From positions 1,322,325 to 1,386,324 of the forward strand of contig OZ223207.1 in assembly GCA_965140395.1 (NCBI GenBank): a DNA stretch of 64,000 nucleotides, read 5' to 3'. Position 1 is the stretch's first letter; each line of letters starts with the position of its first letter. Source of the stretch: Parvibaculum sp002684405 (GTDB taxonomy: Bacteria > Pseudomonadota > Alphaproteobacteria > Parvibaculales > Parvibaculaceae). Both the position numbers and the translations under genes were made by a program. The notes under the pieces are model-generated. The model did no database searches and was not told the DNA's origin. It worked only from the letters and a program-made list of their open reading frames with translations. Positions 62,519-64,000 of the stretch are shown here, in pieces.

Positions 62519-62967
62519 ATGTCCAGCCTTAAACCCATATATGTGCTCAACGGCCCCAATCTGAACCTGCTCGGGCAGCGGGAGCCGGAGATCTATGGGC
62601 GCACGACGCTGGCCGATATCGACAAGCTCGTATCGGACAAGGCCGGCACGCTGGGCCTCGCCGTGGACTGCCGCCAGAGCAATCACGAAGGCGAGCTGGT
62701 GACCTGGATCCAGGAAGCGCGGGAGAAGGCATCCGGCCTCGTTCTCAACGCGGCTGCCTATACTCACACATCCATCGCCATCCACGATGCGCTGGCGACG
62801 CTGGATATTCCCGTGATCGAGGTTCACATCTCGAATATCTTCAAGCGGAAAGCTTCCGTCATCATTCAACCGTCTCCCCGGTCGCCACCGGGGTGATATG
62901 CGGCCTCGGTGTCACGGGATACGAACTGGCGCTCGACGCCATTCACCGGATACTGACCACCAACTGA
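62519..62967 (+). pseudogene. aroQ: 3-Dehydroquinate dehydratase type II, frameshifted
   Basis: Type II dehydroquinase of the shikimate pathway. The first 110 codons are normal: IYVLNGPNLNLLG, catalytic Tyr in REPEIYG, NHEGELV, NAAAYTHTS and EVHISN with the catalytic His. After KR at 62846-62848 the frame is lost and stops at 62896. Re-reading from 62848 restores ESFRHHSTVSPVATG through to LTTN, stop 62965-62967, giving 149 residues, the normal length. One base is missing near 62847-62850. The cause may be a sequencing error or a true mutation. AccB follows after 54 bases. Confidence 0.9.
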
Positions 62968-63021
62968 AAACGCCTTGGCGCGTACCGGGCTCTGCCCGGC
63001 AACAGGGAAAAGCTAATCGAG

Positions 63022-63471
63022 ATGAGCAATTCAGGTGTCGATCAGGAACTGATCCGCGAGCTCGCCGCTCTGCTGAAAGAAACCGAACTGAGCGAGATCG
63101 AAATCGAGACGGATAACCTGAAGCTGCGCGTGGCGCGCCACCTCCAGTCCGCATCCGTGTCCGTGGCGCCTGCCGCCGCGCCTGCGCCCGCCGCCGCACC
63201 GGCCGCAGCGCCTGCGCCGGCCGACATGGCCTCCCATCCGGGCGCGGTCCCCTCGCCCATGGTCGGGACGGCCTATCTCGCACCCGAGCCGGGCGCTGCG
63301 CCTTACGTCAGCGTCGGCTCGAGCGTGAAGGAAGGCCAGACCGTGTTGATCGTAGAAGCCATGAAGACCATGAACCACATCCCGGCGACACGCTCCGGCA
63401 CGGTCAAAGAAATCCTCGTTGAAGACGGCCAGCCGGTCGAATTCGGCGAACCCTTGCTCATTATCGAATAA
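63022..63471 (+). CDS. accB: Biotin carboxyl carrier protein of acetyl-CoA carboxylase
   Basis: A 149-residue carrier. The short helical N-terminus precedes an Ala/Pro linker (about 48-68) and a biotinyl domain with Lys115 in VEAMKTMN. It carries CO2 from AccC to the carboxyltransferase in fatty-acid synthesis. The operon order aroQ-accB-accC is the usual one. Confidence 0.96.
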   Translation: MSNSGVDQELIRELAALLKETELSEIEIETDNLKLRVARHLQSASVSVAPAAAPAPAAAPAAAPAPADMASHPGAVPSPMVGTAYLAPEPGAAPYVSVGSSVKEGQTVLIVEAMKTMNHIPATRSGTVKEILVEDGQPVEFGEPLLIIE

Positions 63472-63488
63472 GGCGGGCGCCGCAGCCG

Positions 63489-64000
63489 ATGTTTGAAAAG
63501 GTTCTCATCGCCAATCGCGGCGAAATCGCGCTCCGTATCCATCGCGCCTGCCGCGAAATGGGTATCAAAACGGTAGCCGTTCATTCCACGGCCGACGCCA
63601 ATGCCATGCATGTGCGTCTGGCCAATGAAAGCGTCTGTATCGGTCCGCCGTCTGCGACCGACAGCTATCTGAATATTCCGGCGATCATTTCCGCCTGCGA
63701 AATCACCGGCGCCGACGCGGTGCATCCCGGCTATGGCTTCCTGTCGGAGAATGCGCGCTTTGCCGAAATTCTCGAAGCGCATGGCATCACCTTCATCGGA
63801 CCGACGGCGGCGCATATCCGCCTGATGGGCGACAAGATCCAGGCCAAATCGACGGTGAAGGATCTGGGCATTCCGGTCGTGCCGGGCTCGGACGGCGCCA
63901 TCACCACCGATGAAGCGGCCTACAAGGTTGCCGAGGAGACGGGCTTTCCCGTTCTCGTAAAGGCGGCGGCGGGCGGCGGCGGACGCGGCATGAAGGTCGC
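63489..64000 (+). CDS. accC: Biotin carboxylase of acetyl-CoA carboxylase (5' part)
   Basis: The first 170 codons are in the window, beginning MFEKVLIANRGEIALRIHRACREMG. The ATP-grasp family markers VHPGYGFLSEN, FIGPT and KAAAGGGGRGMKV are present. It carboxylates the biotin on AccB using bicarbonate and ATP. It starts 17 bases past accB and runs off the right edge. Confidence 0.96.
   Translation, partial: MFEKVLIANRGEIALRIHRACREMGIKTVAVHSTADANAMHVRLANESVCIGPPSATDSYLNIPAIISACEITGADAVHPGYGFLSENARFAEILEAHGITFIGPTAAHIRLMGDKIQAKSTVKDLGIPVVPGSDGAITTDEAAYKVAEETGFPVLVKAAAGGGGRGMKV

Overview
The window is a GC-rich stretch of an alphaproteobacterial chromosome. Several gene orders are typical of that class. 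These are iscR, a NifS-type desulfurase and sufBCDS-sufT-sufA in one run; amiC-mrcA-prfB divergent from rne; glnB-glnA; and an M23 peptidase coupled to a bactofilin. RNase E ends in the Trp-Trp motif that recruits PNPase in Caulobacter, and one promoter carries a good CtrA-type site. The many acyl-CoA genes (thiolase-like protein, two PaaG-like isomerases, a quinone-reductase-like dehydrogenase) would fit a Hyphomicrobiales or Parvibaculales relative, but the order cannot be fixed from sequence alone. There are no phage genes, transposases, CRISPR arrays or rRNA genes. This is ordinary core chromosome.

Layout. 1-5600: aldo/keto reductase, trigger factor with a His-rich tail, tRNA-Leu(UAG), NAD(P)HX repair enzyme, histidine phosphatase, small membrane protein. 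5600-10000: a palindromic repeat, a divergent GT51 protein that lacks the usual catalytic Glu, a thiolase-like protein, an esterase and a coupled aminotransferase. 10000-12340: glnB-glnA behind a well-spaced sigma-54 promoter. 12370-17290: a lactonase-like hydrolase with a VOC protein, an unexplained 536-base interval, then a DASS transporter coupled to an old-yellow-enzyme homologue. 17400-26000: parE, a DEAD-box helicase, aldehyde dehydrogenase, diguanylate cyclase and two PaaG-like proteins. 26000-34320: DUF411 and TfoX-like genes, then the complete isc/suf iron-sulfur operon under IscR. 34600-43120: hydrolase, anmK, tyrS, a small secreted protein, a diiron ferritin-like protein and a large AsmA/YhdP-like protein. 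43300-48170: bcp, DUF455, M23 peptidase-bactofilin and prfB with its programmed frameshift. 48240-56080: mrcA, amiC, a 973-base leader region and rne. 56100-64000: GGT-like lipoprotein, M48 protease, DsbA-like protein, MDR enzyme, a second copy of the palindromic repeat, thiSG, a frameshifted aroQ, accB and the start of accC.

Themes. Cell-envelope growth is strongly represented: mrcA, amiC, anmK, the M23-bactofilin pair, the YhdP-like protein and the GT51-like protein. The other main themes are nitrogen assimilation, Fe-S assembly and acyl-CoA metabolism. The points most worth checking are the aroQ frameshift, the catalytic substitution in the GT51 protein, the CtrA/GANTC promoter of the M23-bactofilin operon, the orphan promoter plus 10-codon ORF near 14.1 kb, the long rne leader with a 31-codon ORF, and the 83-bp palindromic repeat found twice between convergent genes.
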